A DNA stretch of 64,000 bases, from the NCBI RefSeq assembly GCF_002899895.1, contig NZ_PPEI02000001.1, forward strand, positions 1,154,848-1,218,847, given 5' to 3'. Both the position numbers and the translations under genes were made by a program. Under the pieces are notes generated by a model that was given only the letters and a program-made list of their open reading frames with translations, searched no databases and was not told the DNA's origin. The stretch is from Chryseobacterium oncorhynchi (lineage in GTDB: Bacteria; Bacteroidota; Bacteroidia; Flavobacteriales; Weeksellaceae). This document shows positions 51,701 through 60,270 of the stretch, in pieces. Position 1 is the stretch's first letter; each line of letters begins with the position of its first letter.

Positions 51701-53530
51701 TTAAAAATTGATATTTAAACTTACACTGTAATTTCTTTTAGGCAATGGATAAGCGAACATAGTATAATAGACTTCATTGAAAACATTATTAACCTTGAAC
51801 CCTATGGTATAATCCTTATGGAACGTAAGACCAAGCCCGGCATTCATTACAAAATACTCTTCCAAAGCCTCACTTCTCTTTTCATTGGAATCTGTATAGG
51901 TAAGCCCGTTAAAAAGCCCCTGAACATATACTTTTATAAACTCATACTGGTAATCAATATTTCCAGTGAACTTATGAAATGGCACATACATCAGTTGTTT
52001 TTTCTTTTCAAGATCCTGAGAATTTGTATAGGTGTATCCAAGGCTTCCTTTTAATAGATGTTTACCAAACCTTTTCATATACTCCATTTGAGCCTCTACC
52101 CCATATGATCTTACATGATCTGTGTTTACAGGACTATAATATCCCGAGAAAGTTGGAAGCCATCTTATCATATCACGGATATCAAGATAAAAAGGAGCGA
52201 CTGACATCTGAAGAGCCCCTACCTTAAATTGGTTTCTCAATTCAAACTGATAGGAGGTCTCCGGCTTTAAATCCATATTACCTCCCGGCTGCCAATATAA
52301 ATCATTGAAAGATGGAGCCCTGAAATTTCTTGAAACACTCAATCCCAGAGTATACCAATGGATGGCATTCCATTTTCCGGAAAAAGAAAACAGTACAGGT
52401 GAGCTAATTTTTCCCACGAAATCTTTTCGTATTCCGGCTTCAAGACGTAGATCTGTTACAGGAAAATATCTTAATAATCCAGAAACTGATCCCATATTTC
52501 GACTTACATGATCTATTCCCGAGCCATATCCTTCTCCTTTATTAAGTTGATATTCTCCAATAACATTGAAGTTCCATTTAGAGCTAAAGAAATAATTAAA
52601 ATCATTCTTCAGTATATAATTCTTCCCTGTTCCACCACTGGTCTGAGGACCATCAGCTTTAGCAAAATACTGGAAATTTTCCTCCGTATAGGCTGCCTTG
52701 AAAGAGTTATTGAATTGTGTTTTATTCCAATCCCATGAAAGCAGGCTTCTTATATTTTGAGTTCTGTATTTCGTTTCAGTTTCGTTATCAAAAAGAACCG
52801 GATAATGCTGTTGCCCATTGAAAAATTCCGAAATCCATGAAACCTGATGGTGTGGAGCAATTTTATAGGCTGCAGCAATATTGAAATTTGTATTGTAGTA
52901 TTGTCCGTTTCTATTGATGTAGTTTTTGGCCTCTTTTACTTCATAATCATTCTCACTTACAGAATAGTTCCCCGAAGCCTTAAAACTGAATTTTTCATTG
53001 CTATAAGCTCCTTTAAGCAAGTTGTTATAAGTATTAAAAGATGCTACTTCTGAAAATAGTGTACCATGAAACCCTTTATTAAAGTCGAGGTTATTATTTA
53101 GGTGAATACTTCCACCGATAGCTCCGGAACCATAGGTAACACTTCCTCCGCCGGCTTTTATTCCGATCTGATCATACCCGAACAAGGAAATATTATTGAT
53201 ATCTCCCTGTCCTAAAAAATTAGAGTTAATATTAATCCCATTCCATACAAAAGCCGTCTGTTGGGCAGTCGTTCCTCGGAAAGATGGTGAAGAAACTGCT
53301 CCACGACCGTTTTCTTTAATATAAACTGCGGATTGGAATCTCAGCAGTTCAGAAAGGTTGCTGGAATTTTTTTTGGCATCTTCAGCAGTAATTGTTTTTA
53401 CAGGATGAAAAAGCTTTACCTTATTCATCTGACTATCGAAAATATAAATCGTATCAACCACTTTCTCCTGTCCGAAAAGAAAGCAGCCGTAAGACGACAA
53501 AAACAGTACTAAAGATCTTTTTATACCCAT
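51701..53530 (-). CDS. BtuB-like TonB-dependent receptor for cobalamin
   Basis: A 609-residue outer-membrane transporter from the start MGIKRSLVLFLSSYGCFLFG (signal peptide). The plug follows (VKTITAEDAKKNSSNLSELLRFQSAVYIKENGRGAVSSPSFRG in pieces; key block LLRFQSAVYIKENGRG), with AFVWNGININSNFLGQGD. The barrel ends in NYSVSLNINF. The size and plug sequence fit the small BtuB type. A cobalamin riboswitch (53582-53722) precedes it and a BtuG-like lipoprotein follows 18 bp later. Cobalamin or a related corrinoid is therefore the likely ligand. The frame extends upstream to 53557, but the signal peptide starts at 53530. Confidence 0.93.
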   Translation of the reverse strand: MGIKRSLVLFLSSYGCFLFGQEKVVDTIYIFDSQMNKVKLFHPVKTITAEDAKKNSSNLSELLRFQSAVYIKENGRGAVSSPSFRGTTAQQTAFVWNGININSNFLGQGDINNISLFGYDQIGIKAGGGSVTYGSGAIGGSIHLNNNLDFNKGFHGTLFSEVASFNTYNNLLKGAYSNEKFSFKASGNYSVSENDYEVKEAKNYINRNGQYYNTNFNIAAAYKIAPHHQVSWISEFFNGQQHYPVLFDNETETKYRTQNIRSLLSWDWNKTQFNNSFKAAYTEENFQYFAKADGPQTSGGTGKNYILKNDFNYFFSSKWNFNVIGEYQLNKGEGYGSGIDHVSRNMGSVSGLLRYFPVTDLRLEAGIRKDFVGKISSPVLFSFSGKWNAIHWYTLGLSVSRNFRAPSFNDLYWQPGGNMDLKPETSYQFELRNQFKVGALQMSVAPFYLDIRDMIRWLPTFSGYYSPVNTDHVRSYGVEAQMEYMKRFGKHLLKGSLGYTYTNSQDLEKKKQLMYVPFHKFTGNIDYQYEFIKVYVQGLFNGLTYTDSNEKRSEALEEYFVMNAGLGLTFHKDYTIGFKVNNVFNEVYYTMFAYPLPKRNYSVSLNINF

Positions 53531-53581
53531 ATTATTCCACTTTTCCTCCGAAAGCAATATGTTTTTTTTGATTATTATTCT

Positions 53582-53722
53582 GGCAGGTCTCCTGACTTTC
53601 GCTTTCTGTGCCTTCCCGTTTGTACAGTGGCTGTTTACAGAAACTTTTGTTGCGATTTACAGTTGCGGGGACAGTCTGGGCATCTCACCCAATTCCCTTT
53701 TCATTCCAATATGCTGGAAACC
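53582..53722 (-). promoter_or_regulatory. cobalamin riboswitch
   Basis: On the minus strand the ordered conserved blocks of the AdoCbl riboswitch are readable: GAATGAAAAGGGAA, GGGTGAGATGCCC, CCCGCAACTGTAA, GCCACTG, GGGAAGGC and the B12 box GTCAGGAGACCTGCC. Those blocks lie directly upstream of the BtuB-like receptor, whose ATG is at 53530. The RNA should fold to block expression when cobalamin is plentiful. No expression platform terminator is obvious, so control of translation initiation is more likely. Confidence 0.93.
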
Positions 53723-53732
53723 AAAATTTTTG

Positions 53733-53762
53733 CAAAGATAGCTTTTTAAATGTATTGACCAA
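53733..53762 (-). promoter_or_regulatory. promoter of the B12 operon, TTG-N19-TATCTTTG
   Basis: Complete flavobacterial promoter on the minus strand: TTG at 53760-53762, 19-bp spacer, TATCTTTG at 53733-53740. The expected transcription start near 53727 falls just before the riboswitch. Confidence 0.78.
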
Positions 53763-53891
53763 AAAGCAGACTTATAGGCCAACCTTTGCATTTTGTGATA
53801 ATCTGCACCTGTTTTTAGCAAAAAAATAGACATATAGATTTACTGTAAAAATTCAGATAACTTTAAGCTTGAAACATTACATATATAAAAT

Positions 53892-53924
53892 AAAAACAGC
53901 TGCCTCCTGTACGAAAGCAGCTGA
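53892..53924 (-). terminator. terminator downstream of the PafA-type phosphatase
   Basis: CAGCTGC / GCAGCTG with a 13-nt loop; TTTTTATTTT follows on the minus strand, about 25 bp after the stop at 53947. Confidence 0.82.
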
Positions 53925-53946
53925 TTATTTATAACAAGATGTTTAC

Positions 53947-55593
53947 TTATTTACCGATTACTTCCGTAATTGGGTTTCCAACATTTCCACTTGGGAATTG
54001 AATTTTTAGTAATGAAGAAACTGTAGGCGCAATATCCGTCATATGATAAGCCTTGTTGCTTTCTCCCTGCTTAACTCCCCATCCCATAAAGATCAATGGA
54101 ATATGTGAATCATAAGAGTTCCACACACTGTGTGTAGTTCCTGTTTTGGAGTATGGTGGAAGCATAGAGTCATGAGAGATCAATTGGATATCACCACTTC
54201 TCTGTCTGTTGATTCCGTTGATGATTCTTTGCTTAATTGGCTCCGGAATACTAGATTCCTGAACTTTATCTACAGAAACAGCATATAAAACAGTAGGATC
54301 TTTTTCCAATTCCTTTACCGTAAAGTTTCTTACATCATCCAACTCAAGCTTGCTGTCTGCCAATACTTTTCTGTCAAAATAAATCTGATAGTTATCAATT
54401 GCATTAATCAATTTATCTGCACCAAACTTCGCTTTCAACTTTTCGTTAATATTCTTCTCAGCTCCTTCTCCGAAGAAACCTGTTGGGATTTTATGTTCTT
54501 TCAGGAATCCTACAGAATGAGCTCCACCGTGGTCAGCAGAAAGAAAAACAGTGTACTCACCTTTTCCAACCTTTGAATCCAGGTAGTTGAAGAATTCTGC
54601 TAAATCCTGATCTAGTCTGATATAAACATCCTCCACTTCAATGGAATTCGGCCCGAACTTATGCCCAGCATAATCCGTGGAAGCCAAGTTGATTGCTAAA
54701 AAGTCTGTAATAGCATCACCTCCTAGTTTTTCACCCTCTACAGAAGCTTCTGCCAACTTCAAAGTCAGTGTATTTCCGAAAGGTGTGTAACGAATGTTAT
54801 CTTTTTTTGTCTGATAATCTTTAGCCAGATCGTTGTAAGGGAAAGTAGGCGTCTTTGCACTTCCCAATAATCCTTCCCAAGAAGAATTGTCAGGCGAACT
54901 TTCTGTATACTGATTGATTGGAAGTAAAGTATTCCAACCATTTGCTACTAATTTTTCCGGTAAATTCTGAGAGTTGAATGATTTCACCCACTGAGGAAGA
55001 TCATTCATATACCATGTGCTTGTAATAAAGTTTCCGGTACTATCATCAAACCAGAATGCTCCGTTCGGAGTATGTCCCGCAGGAAGAATGGAAGCACGGT
55101 CTTTCAAAGAAACACCAACTACTTTTCCCTGGAAATTGGTTGCCAGTCTTAATTCATCCGTTACCGTTGTAGACCAAAGATTTTTCGGAGAGTGGCTTCC
55201 TGTTTTGGTATTGGTAGTTCCTACCGGCTGAACGCTGTCATCCGCAGTACAGTATACTCCTTTACCCGTTTCCTTATCCGTCCAGTCGTTTCCGGCAATC
55301 CCGTGAATTGCAGGTACAGACCCTGTATAAATACACGTGTGTCCTAGCGCTGTAATGGTAGGAACATACGGAATGTGTACATTATTTAAAGAATATCCTG
55401 TATTCAATAATCTTTTGAAACCGTCATTTCCATATTTGTTGTAAAAACGGTATAGATAATCCCAACGCATCTGATCCACTACCAGACCTACAACTAATTT
55501 GGGTCTTTCCAATTGAGAATTTCTGTTCTTCTGCGCATTGATTGTAACTACGGACAAAAAAGTAGCTGCCGCAATTGAAATGTTCCTAAGCAT
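53947..55593 (-). CDS. pafA: PafA-type alkaline phosphatase
   Basis: A 548-residue exported phosphomonoesterase of the alkaline phosphatase superfamily. The signal peptide ends VVTINAQ. The nucleophile is Thr81 in YVPTITALGH, with Asn102 in HGIAGND and Lys164/Arg166 in LKDRAS; these correspond to Thr79, Asn100, Lys162 and Arg164 of Elizabethkingia PafA, offset by two. Metal ligands are in VVDQMRWDYL, STDYAGHKFGPNS, LSADHGGAHSVG and KTGTTHSVWNSYDSHIP. Two zinc ions are expected. It releases phosphate from organic phosphates outside the cytosol and in PafA is not inhibited by phosphate. Confidence 0.94.
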   Translation of the reverse strand: MLRNISIAAATFLSVVTINAQKNRNSQLERPKLVVGLVVDQMRWDYLYRFYNKYGNDGFKRLLNTGYSLNNVHIPYVPTITALGHTCIYTGSVPAIHGIAGNDWTDKETGKGVYCTADDSVQPVGTTNTKTGSHSPKNLWSTTVTDELRLATNFQGKVVGVSLKDRASILPAGHTPNGAFWFDDSTGNFITSTWYMNDLPQWVKSFNSQNLPEKLVANGWNTLLPINQYTESSPDNSSWEGLLGSAKTPTFPYNDLAKDYQTKKDNIRYTPFGNTLTLKLAEASVEGEKLGGDAITDFLAINLASTDYAGHKFGPNSIEVEDVYIRLDQDLAEFFNYLDSKVGKGEYTVFLSADHGGAHSVGFLKEHKIPTGFFGEGAEKNINEKLKAKFGADKLINAIDNYQIYFDRKVLADSKLELDDVRNFTVKELEKDPTVLYAVSVDKVQESSIPEPIKQRIINGINRQRSGDIQLISHDSMLPPYSKTGTTHSVWNSYDSHIPLIFMGWGVKQGESNKAYHMTDIAPTVSSLLKIQFPSGNVGNPITEVIGK

Positions 55594-55615
55594 CCAAGTA
55601 AATTTTTATTGATCA

Positions 55616-55623
55616 CAAATTTA
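55616..55623 (-). promoter_or_regulatory. candidate -7 element of pafA
   Basis: TAAATTTG on the minus strand (TAnnTTTG), 22 bp before the ATG at 55593. No TTG at the usual distance. Confidence 0.45.
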
Positions 55624-55697
55624 GGGGTTTTGAAAGTTTTAGAGTATGAAATTTTATTTAAATTTGATCTTTATTCAATTCCCTAACCCAATTTACC

Positions 55698-56483
55698 ATG
55701 ATTTTAGGAATATACTGGTACTTTAAATTCCCTGAAAACCTATACCATTTCAAGTTTTTCAGGTTTTTTGAAGGATATGGAGGCCATGCGGATAATGATG
55801 CAGAGTTGGCAGCAAGAGTTCAGGTGAGTAATATGGAAAACCTCATCAGACAACTGGAAGAATTGAAATCACGGTTCAAAAGAACTTATTTATCCCTTGC
55901 CATTAATGAGAATCAACTTATTATTAGTATTGGAGATCATCAGCTTTTTGATTATCATTTTCAATTCGTAAGTGAAATAGAAAATTTGTTAATCCAAGAA
56001 AATGCCGAATTGTTGGATTCTAGTAATCCTTTCAAAGCTCAATTTTATAAAAACTATCAACCGGAAAAGGAGAATTTTGAAAATATTGAGCATCGTTTTA
56101 TTCAAATTGTTGGTTCAGATTTAAAAAAGAATAATGCTGAAAATCTTTCAATAAGAATTGACTGTAACCTGCCCTTAGCAGATAAAAAAAACTTCATTAG
56201 TGACTTAGTTACTATATGCCAAGAGGAAAACATCAATGTATTCTATTATAAGGATCATGATTTTAATAATTATTGTAATCTAATGCTCCTTTTCAGCAAT
56301 GGACGACAGACTAGAGATGCCATTCAGATTGTTCATGTGAATTCATTTGGAAATAAGGTAAGACAACTCAGTGAAAAATATCCACTCCATTTTGGCCATT
56401 TTGGTGGACTCAACCATTATCCAGAAAACGGACCTCATATCGAACTGATGGTGGATGAAGAATATATTTTAAGCAAAAAATAA
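55698..56483 (+). CDS. hypothetical protein (261 aa)
   Basis: I do not recognise a family. The protein is cytosolic, without signal or strong membrane segments; it starts MILGIYWYFKFPENLYHFKF and has an aromatic N-terminus followed by FEGYGGHADNDAELAARVQV. A helical middle (NLIRQLEELKSRFKRTY) is followed by strands and by GHFGGLNHYPENGPHIELMVD at the end, which contains several His. The two His-rich, Gly-rich ends could form a binding site, but that is only a remark. It lies 20 bp before the VOC-family gene and may be co-transcribed. Confidence 0.75.
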   Translation: MILGIYWYFKFPENLYHFKFFRFFEGYGGHADNDAELAARVQVSNMENLIRQLEELKSRFKRTYLSLAINENQLIISIGDHQLFDYHFQFVSEIENLLIQENAELLDSSNPFKAQFYKNYQPEKENFENIEHRFIQIVGSDLKKNNAENLSIRIDCNLPLADKKNFISDLVTICQEENINVFYYKDHDFNNYCNLMLLFSNGRQTRDAIQIVHVNSFGNKVRQLSEKYPLHFGHFGGLNHYPENGPHIELMVDEEYILSKK

Positions 56484-56503
56484 ACCCATTATAATTTAAT
56501 AAT

Positions 56504-56896
56504 ATGATTAAGTTTAAATATGTCATTTTGTATGTTGAAGATGTGGAACAATCCATGAACTTCTATAAAAATACCTTTGACGCCGAAATAAAATTCATTA
56601 CTCCGGAAAAAGACTATGGAGAACTGCTTACCGGAGAAACCAGTCTTTCTTTTGCTTCAATCAGCTTAGCTGGTTCAAATCTAAAACAGGGTTTTCTATC
56701 CTCCAAAACACAAAAAAAGCCATTTGGAATAGAACTTGGCTTTGTGACCGATGATGTGGAAACATTGATCGAAAAAGCTGTTAAAAATGGGGCTGAATTG
56801 TATGAAGAGATTGCTGTAAAACCTTGGGGACAAAAAACAGCTTATATCAAGGATCTTGACCATTATTTAGTGGAAATTTGTACTGAAATTCAATAA
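56504..56896 (+). CDS. VOC family protein
   Basis: A 130-residue protein with the vicinal-oxygen-chelate fold: VILYVEDVEQSMNFYKNTFDAE at the start (betaalpha-beta unit), a middle with FGIELGFVTDDVETLIEKAVKNGA, and VKPWGQKTAYIKDLDHYLVEICTE at the end, which resembles glyoxalase/bleomycin-resistance proteins. The metal-binding side chains cannot be assigned safely; many such proteins bind or modify small molecules. It sits between the 261-aa unknown and a GNAT gene. Confidence 0.86.
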   Translation: MIKFKYVILYVEDVEQSMNFYKNTFDAEIKFITPEKDYGELLTGETSLSFASISLAGSNLKQGFLSSKTQKKPFGIELGFVTDDVETLIEKAVKNGAELYEEIAVKPWGQKTAYIKDLDHYLVEICTEIQ

Positions 56897-56908
56897 ACAT
56901 TCTTCTTC

Positions 56909-57445
56909 GTGGAAATAAAAAAACTACAAAAGCTATCTTCCAACCCCTGCCTGAATTGGGGACATAATGGGTATACAACAGATACAATTTATTCTGTCTC
57001 GTCTATAGAATACTCCAATTCCTTTGAGTTTACTCTAAGGGAAAAGTCTTTGTCTTATTCCAAAATCTGGGAAACTGATGCTGATGAACTGGAAGAACTT
57101 AATACAATCATTGAAAAAGATAATTCTTTTGGAGCCTTTACAGATGGTGAACTCCAAGGCTGGATCATTGGTGAACACAGAACATGGAACAACAGCTTTT
57201 ACATAGAAAATATCCTTGTCAATGAAAAATACAGGAGACAGGGAATCGGGATTATGCTGATTAAAAACGCCATTAAAGAAGCCCGAAGATTAAACTGCAG
57301 AGTTATAGAACTTGAAACCCAGAATACCAACTACCCAGCCATACAGTTTTACAGAAGAATGGGATTCAATATCACCGGACTGAATACCAGATTGTATGAT
57401 AATGCCGATGAAATTGCCCTTTTTATGACCCTAGATATCGAATAA
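56909..57445 (+). CDS. GNAT family N-acetyltransferase
   Basis: A 178-residue acetyltransferase that begins with GTG at 56909, 12 bp after the VOC gene. The loop ILVNEKYRRQGIGIMLIKNAIKEA (RRQGIG) binds acetyl-CoA, and VIELETQNTNYPAIQFYRRMGF follows. The N-terminal ~70 residues (LSYSKIWETDADELEEL) are variable. Sequence style is close to streptothricin/aminoglycoside-like acetyltransferases, but no drug substrate can be claimed. Confidence 0.85.
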   Translation: MEIKKLQKLSSNPCLNWGHNGYTTDTIYSVSSIEYSNSFEFTLREKSLSYSKIWETDADELEELNTIIEKDNSFGAFTDGELQGWIIGEHRTWNNSFYIENILVNEKYRRQGIGIMLIKNAIKEARRLNCRVIELETQNTNYPAIQFYRRMGFNITGLNTRLYDNADEIALFMTLDIE

Positions 57446-57581
57446 CTCTAGAAATAAAACTCCTCTTATTAATTCTATTGCTCAATTATGATTTTATTCT
57501 TTTAATAAAAAATTAAAACACTTGCTAGTGTCTTATATTTTTTATACATTAGTAATCAGCAAATTAAAAACATTGATTACT

Positions 57582-57830
57582 ATGAAAAATTTAAAAAAAT
57601 TAAAGAGAAGCCAATTGGTGTTAATTAGCGGAGGAGATACAGCCTATGCCTTTTGTTTAGATGGCGTTTGTCCTCCAACCCACGGATCCTATTATTGTAG
57701 CGGAGATATCTGCTACAGATCAACTGGTGGAGGTGGTAATACTGGAGGAGGCCCTGGTGGTGGAACCCCTTGCCATGAGCCACAACGTTTCTGTCAGGAA
57801 TGGGAAACAGGATGTGGATGTCATTATTAA
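57582..57830 (+). CDS. double-glycine-leader cysteine-rich peptide (bacteriocin-like/RiPP precursor candidate)
   Basis: An 82-residue peptide. Residues 1-18 (MKNLKKLKRSQLVLISGG) match the GG-leader of the bacteriocin-like peptides found in Chryseobacterium: basic helix, then LISGG as the processing site. The 64-residue remainder has eight Cys in four close pairs (FCLDGVC, YYCSGDIC, PCHEPQRFC, GCGC) around a Gly-rich linker (STGGGGNTGGGPGGGTP). Disulfide-bonded or modified antimicrobial activity is a possibility, not an observation. No peptidase-ABC transporter or modifying enzyme is adjacent. The start at 57582 is the one that gives the leader; the longer frame to 57522 does not. A terminator follows. 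Confidence 0.75.
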   Translation: MKNLKKLKRSQLVLISGGDTAYAFCLDGVCPPTHGSYYCSGDICYRSTGGGGNTGGGPGGGTPCHEPQRFCQEWETGCGCHY

Positions 57831-57852
57831 AGTTAGTTGTTAGATAAAAATT

Positions 57853-57878
57853 AGGGCGGTTTTCACCGCTCTTTTTTT
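57853..57878 (+). terminator. rho-independent terminator
   Basis: AGgGCGGT / ACCGCTCT hairpin (one mismatch) followed by seven T, 22 bp after the GG-leader peptide stop. Confidence 0.78.
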
Positions 57879-58015
57879 GTGCTTTTACTAACAGAAAGAT
57901 AGTAAGCAGTCGGATATATTTACTTGTGATATTTGAGAGCAGCAATGGGTTTATGGTTTCCCGTAATGAGTAAGCATCAGGATTCTTTAGTTTTGAGCCA
58001 TTAGAAAATAATCCT

Positions 58016-58528
58016 ATGAAAATAAAATTCATACTCATTCTGTCAGCTATAGCATTAATGAATCTAAGCTGTAATGATAAAGAAACACCTACAATTACAA
58101 ATCAGTCTCAACCGGTAGATCCAAATTTGGAACAATTAAAAACAGAAGCTTCAAGATTAAGAAATGGAGGTTCCGTTAAAAGTATTGAATTAAAAAATGG
58201 AAAAGCGATAATTACATATGTAAAAGATTATACGGAATACAAACAATTACAACCTCAATCTAAATTAACAGAAAATGATTTAAAAGAATATTGGTCAACA
58301 GGAAATGCTATTCAAAAAATCCTCGTTGAAGGCCCTGTACAAATAATGAAGAAACTTAGTTTTATTGATGAAGTTGAGCTTATCCTCCCATTTCAAGGCA
58401 AAATTTATAGGAGTGATGTCAAAAAAACAGAATTAGAAAAATTTATTGGAAACGATTTTTCAGAGATAACAAACACTTGGACAGAAAGCTTTGTAAATCC
58501 TTATGTTTATAATAAAAATGGCAGATAA
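58016..58528 (+). CDS. lipoprotein of unknown function (170 aa)
   Basis: A lipoprotein (MKIKFILILSAIALMNLSC, Cys19) with no family I recognise. The mature part is polar and Lys-rich, with the repeated pattern SIELKNGKAIITYVKDYTEYKQ and ending TWTESFVNPYVYNKNGR. It may be part of an envelope system, but no neighbour defines it. The nearest upstream gene is the GG-leader peptide, across a terminator. Confidence 0.72.
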   Translation: MKIKFILILSAIALMNLSCNDKETPTITNQSQPVDPNLEQLKTEASRLRNGGSVKSIELKNGKAIITYVKDYTEYKQLQPQSKLTENDLKEYWSTGNAIQKILVEGPVQIMKKLSFIDEVELILPFQGKIYRSDVKKTELEKFIGNDFSEITNTWTESFVNPYVYNKNGR

Positions 58529-58599
58529 AAGTTCTTAAATAAATTCAGTGTTGAAAAATAATTCAGCGGAAAAAGAAAGAAAATAAAATTCTTTCACAA

Positions 58600-58625
58600 A
58601 AAAACCGCGCCCGAAAGGCGCGGTT
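58600..58625 (-). terminator. rho-independent terminator of mdh
   Basis: AAACCGCGCC / GGCGCGGTTT with a CGAAA loop; TTTTTTTG follows on the minus strand, about 27 bp after the mdh stop. Confidence 0.9.
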
Positions 58626-58651
58626 TTCATATATATATATAATTCTGTAAA

Positions 58652-59578
58652 TTAGAATTTAAGATCTCCATTCACTTCTCTCACTGCATTAGCAGCTTCA
58701 GCGAATTTCAATTGCTCTTCAGCAGTCAATGTTACGTTTACGATTGATTCTACTCCGTTTGCTCCGATGATAGCAGGAACACCTAAGCAGATATCGTTTT
58801 GTCCGTACTCTCCTTCAAGCATTAAAGAACAAGGGATCATTTTCTTTTGGTCACATGCAATTGCCTGAACCATTACAGAAACAGCTGCACCTGGAGCATA
58901 CCAAGCAGAAGTTCCTAATAATTTAGTAAGAGTAGCACCCCCTACTTTAGTTTCTTCAATTACATATTTTTGTTTTTCTTCGTCTAAGAATTCAGTTACA
59001 GGAACACCATTTCTTGTAGCTTTGCTCAATAATGGAAGCATACCTGTATCACTGTGAGCAGCGATTACCATACCATCAACATCAGAAATTGGAGCTTCTA
59101 ATGCCTCAGCCAATCTATACTTGAATCTTGCAGAGTCTAGAGCACCACCCATTCCGATGATCTTGTGCTTAGGAAGACCTGAAGTTTTGTGAACCAAATA
59201 AGCCATAGTATCCATTGGGTTAGAAACCACAATGATGATTACTTCTGGAGAATGTTTTACTAAGTTTTGAGTAACTTCTTTTACGATACCCGCGTTGATA
59301 CCAATTAATTCTTCTCTAGTCATTCCAGGTTTTCTTGGGATACCTGAAGTGATTACTGCTACATGAGAACCTGCAGTTTTGCTGTAATCTCCTGTTGTTC
59401 CGGTAATTTTCGTATCGAATCCGTTAAGAGACGCCGTTTGCATCAAATCCATTGCTTTACCTTCAGCAAATCCTTCTTTAATATCTACCAAAACTACTTC
59501 TGAACAGAAGTTTTTCATTGCGATGTATTCTGCACAGCTTGCTCCTACAGCGCCTGCACCTACTACAGTTACTTTCAT
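58652..59578 (-). CDS. mdh: malate dehydrogenase
   Basis: Mdh interconverts malate and oxaloacetate with NAD(H) in the TCA cycle. The 308-residue protein has the Rossmann start MKVTVVGAGAVGASCAEYIA, the substrate loop GIPRKPGMTREELIGINAGIV, VVSNPMDTMAYL, GMGGALDSARFKYRLAE and the catalytic His region VIAAHSDTGMLPLLS. It is the lactate-dehydrogenase-like MDH type seen in Bacteroidota. A strong terminator closes it, and its promoter has TAAATTTG (59635-59642). Confidence 0.96.
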   Translation of the reverse strand: MKVTVVGAGAVGASCAEYIAMKNFCSEVVLVDIKEGFAEGKAMDLMQTASLNGFDTKITGTTGDYSKTAGSHVAVITSGIPRKPGMTREELIGINAGIVKEVTQNLVKHSPEVIIIVVSNPMDTMAYLVHKTSGLPKHKIIGMGGALDSARFKYRLAEALEAPISDVDGMVIAAHSDTGMLPLLSKATRNGVPVTEFLDEEKQKYVIEETKVGGATLTKLLGTSAWYAPGAAVSVMVQAIACDQKKMIPCSLMLEGEYGQNDICLGVPAIIGANGVESIVNVTLTAEEQLKFAEAANAVREVNGDLKF

Positions 59579-59634
59579 ATTGTTACTTTTTAAATTATTT
59601 ATTTTTGTTAGTTAAGTTTAAAATTGAAACTCCC

Positions 59635-59665
59635 CAAATTTAATAAATCCTGAAAAAATGAGCAA
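59635..59665 (-). promoter_or_regulatory. candidate mdh promoter, TTG-N20-TAAATTTG
   Basis: TAAATTTG at 59635-59642 with TTG at 59663-59665 on the minus strand. The 20-bp spacer is one longer than the usual 17-19. It would give a leader of about 50 nt. Confidence 0.5.
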
Positions 59666-59697
59666 TTTTTCAGAAATTTAATTAGAATTAAAAGAAA

Positions 59698-60249
59698 TTA
59701 GTTGACGTTCAGTAAAAACGTGTATAGTTTTTTCGCTCCGGAAAGCACTTCATTATAGTTTTCCTCCGTAACTTCCGTGTCCAAAACCTCCTTGAAGTTC
59801 TTCCACATCGGGCCCGTATTCTCCTGATAGCATCCAAAGAAATTAAAAGTCACCTCATCAAAACCTTCCGTTTTAGAAAGCTGCTTTGCAATAACGTTTC
59901 CGCCCAAAGTAGAACCTTCAATTACATACATCGCGCCCAATGCTTCATGTTCATTCTCAAACTCAAGAGGGTGAGAAACTGTTTGATTTTCCAGAGAAAG
60001 ACTTTCAAGGTCCTTTTCAATAAGGGAAAGCTTCTTTCTGTTTTCAAGCTGAAGTTTTTCTGCATACTTATCAGAAAGACTGTTGAAAATTTTATCTTCA
60101 CTGTGAAGAAGCATCAGATAATTAGTATGGATGATCTTTTTATAATCTTCTAAGGTGAAAGTTTTATTGAAAATCTTTTCAGAATTAAAAAGCTTCTCCG
60201 CCGCATCGTGATATTCTGCTGTATTTTGTTTAAGATATTCTGATACCAT
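59698..60249 (-). CDS. biliverdin-producing heme oxygenase (bphO-type)
   Basis: A 183-residue heme oxygenase that would open heme to biliverdin, the chromophore of the phytochrome encoded just before it. The proximal His is His14 in AEYHDAAEKLF, and the distal helix carries YVIEGSTLGGNVIAKQL. The gene starts 21 bp after the phytochrome stop on the same strand, the usual bphP-bphO arrangement. The protein is short and lacks a membrane anchor, as bacterial HOs do. Iron release from heme is a second possible role. Confidence 0.9.
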   Translation of the reverse strand: MVSEYLKQNTAEYHDAAEKLFNSEKIFNKTFTLEDYKKIIHTNYLMLLHSEDKIFNSLSDKYAEKLQLENRKKLSLIEKDLESLSLENQTVSHPLEFENEHEALGAMYVIEGSTLGGNVIAKQLSKTEGFDEVTFNFFGCYQENTGPMWKNFKEVLDTEVTEENYNEVLSGAKKLYTFLLNVN

Positions 60250-60270
60250 AAATAACGTTTTAAAAGTTTC

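Noticed and set aside
53559-53829. Plus-strand frames of 60-73 aa
   Set aside because: They are translations of the antisense of the cobalamin riboswitch and its promoter.
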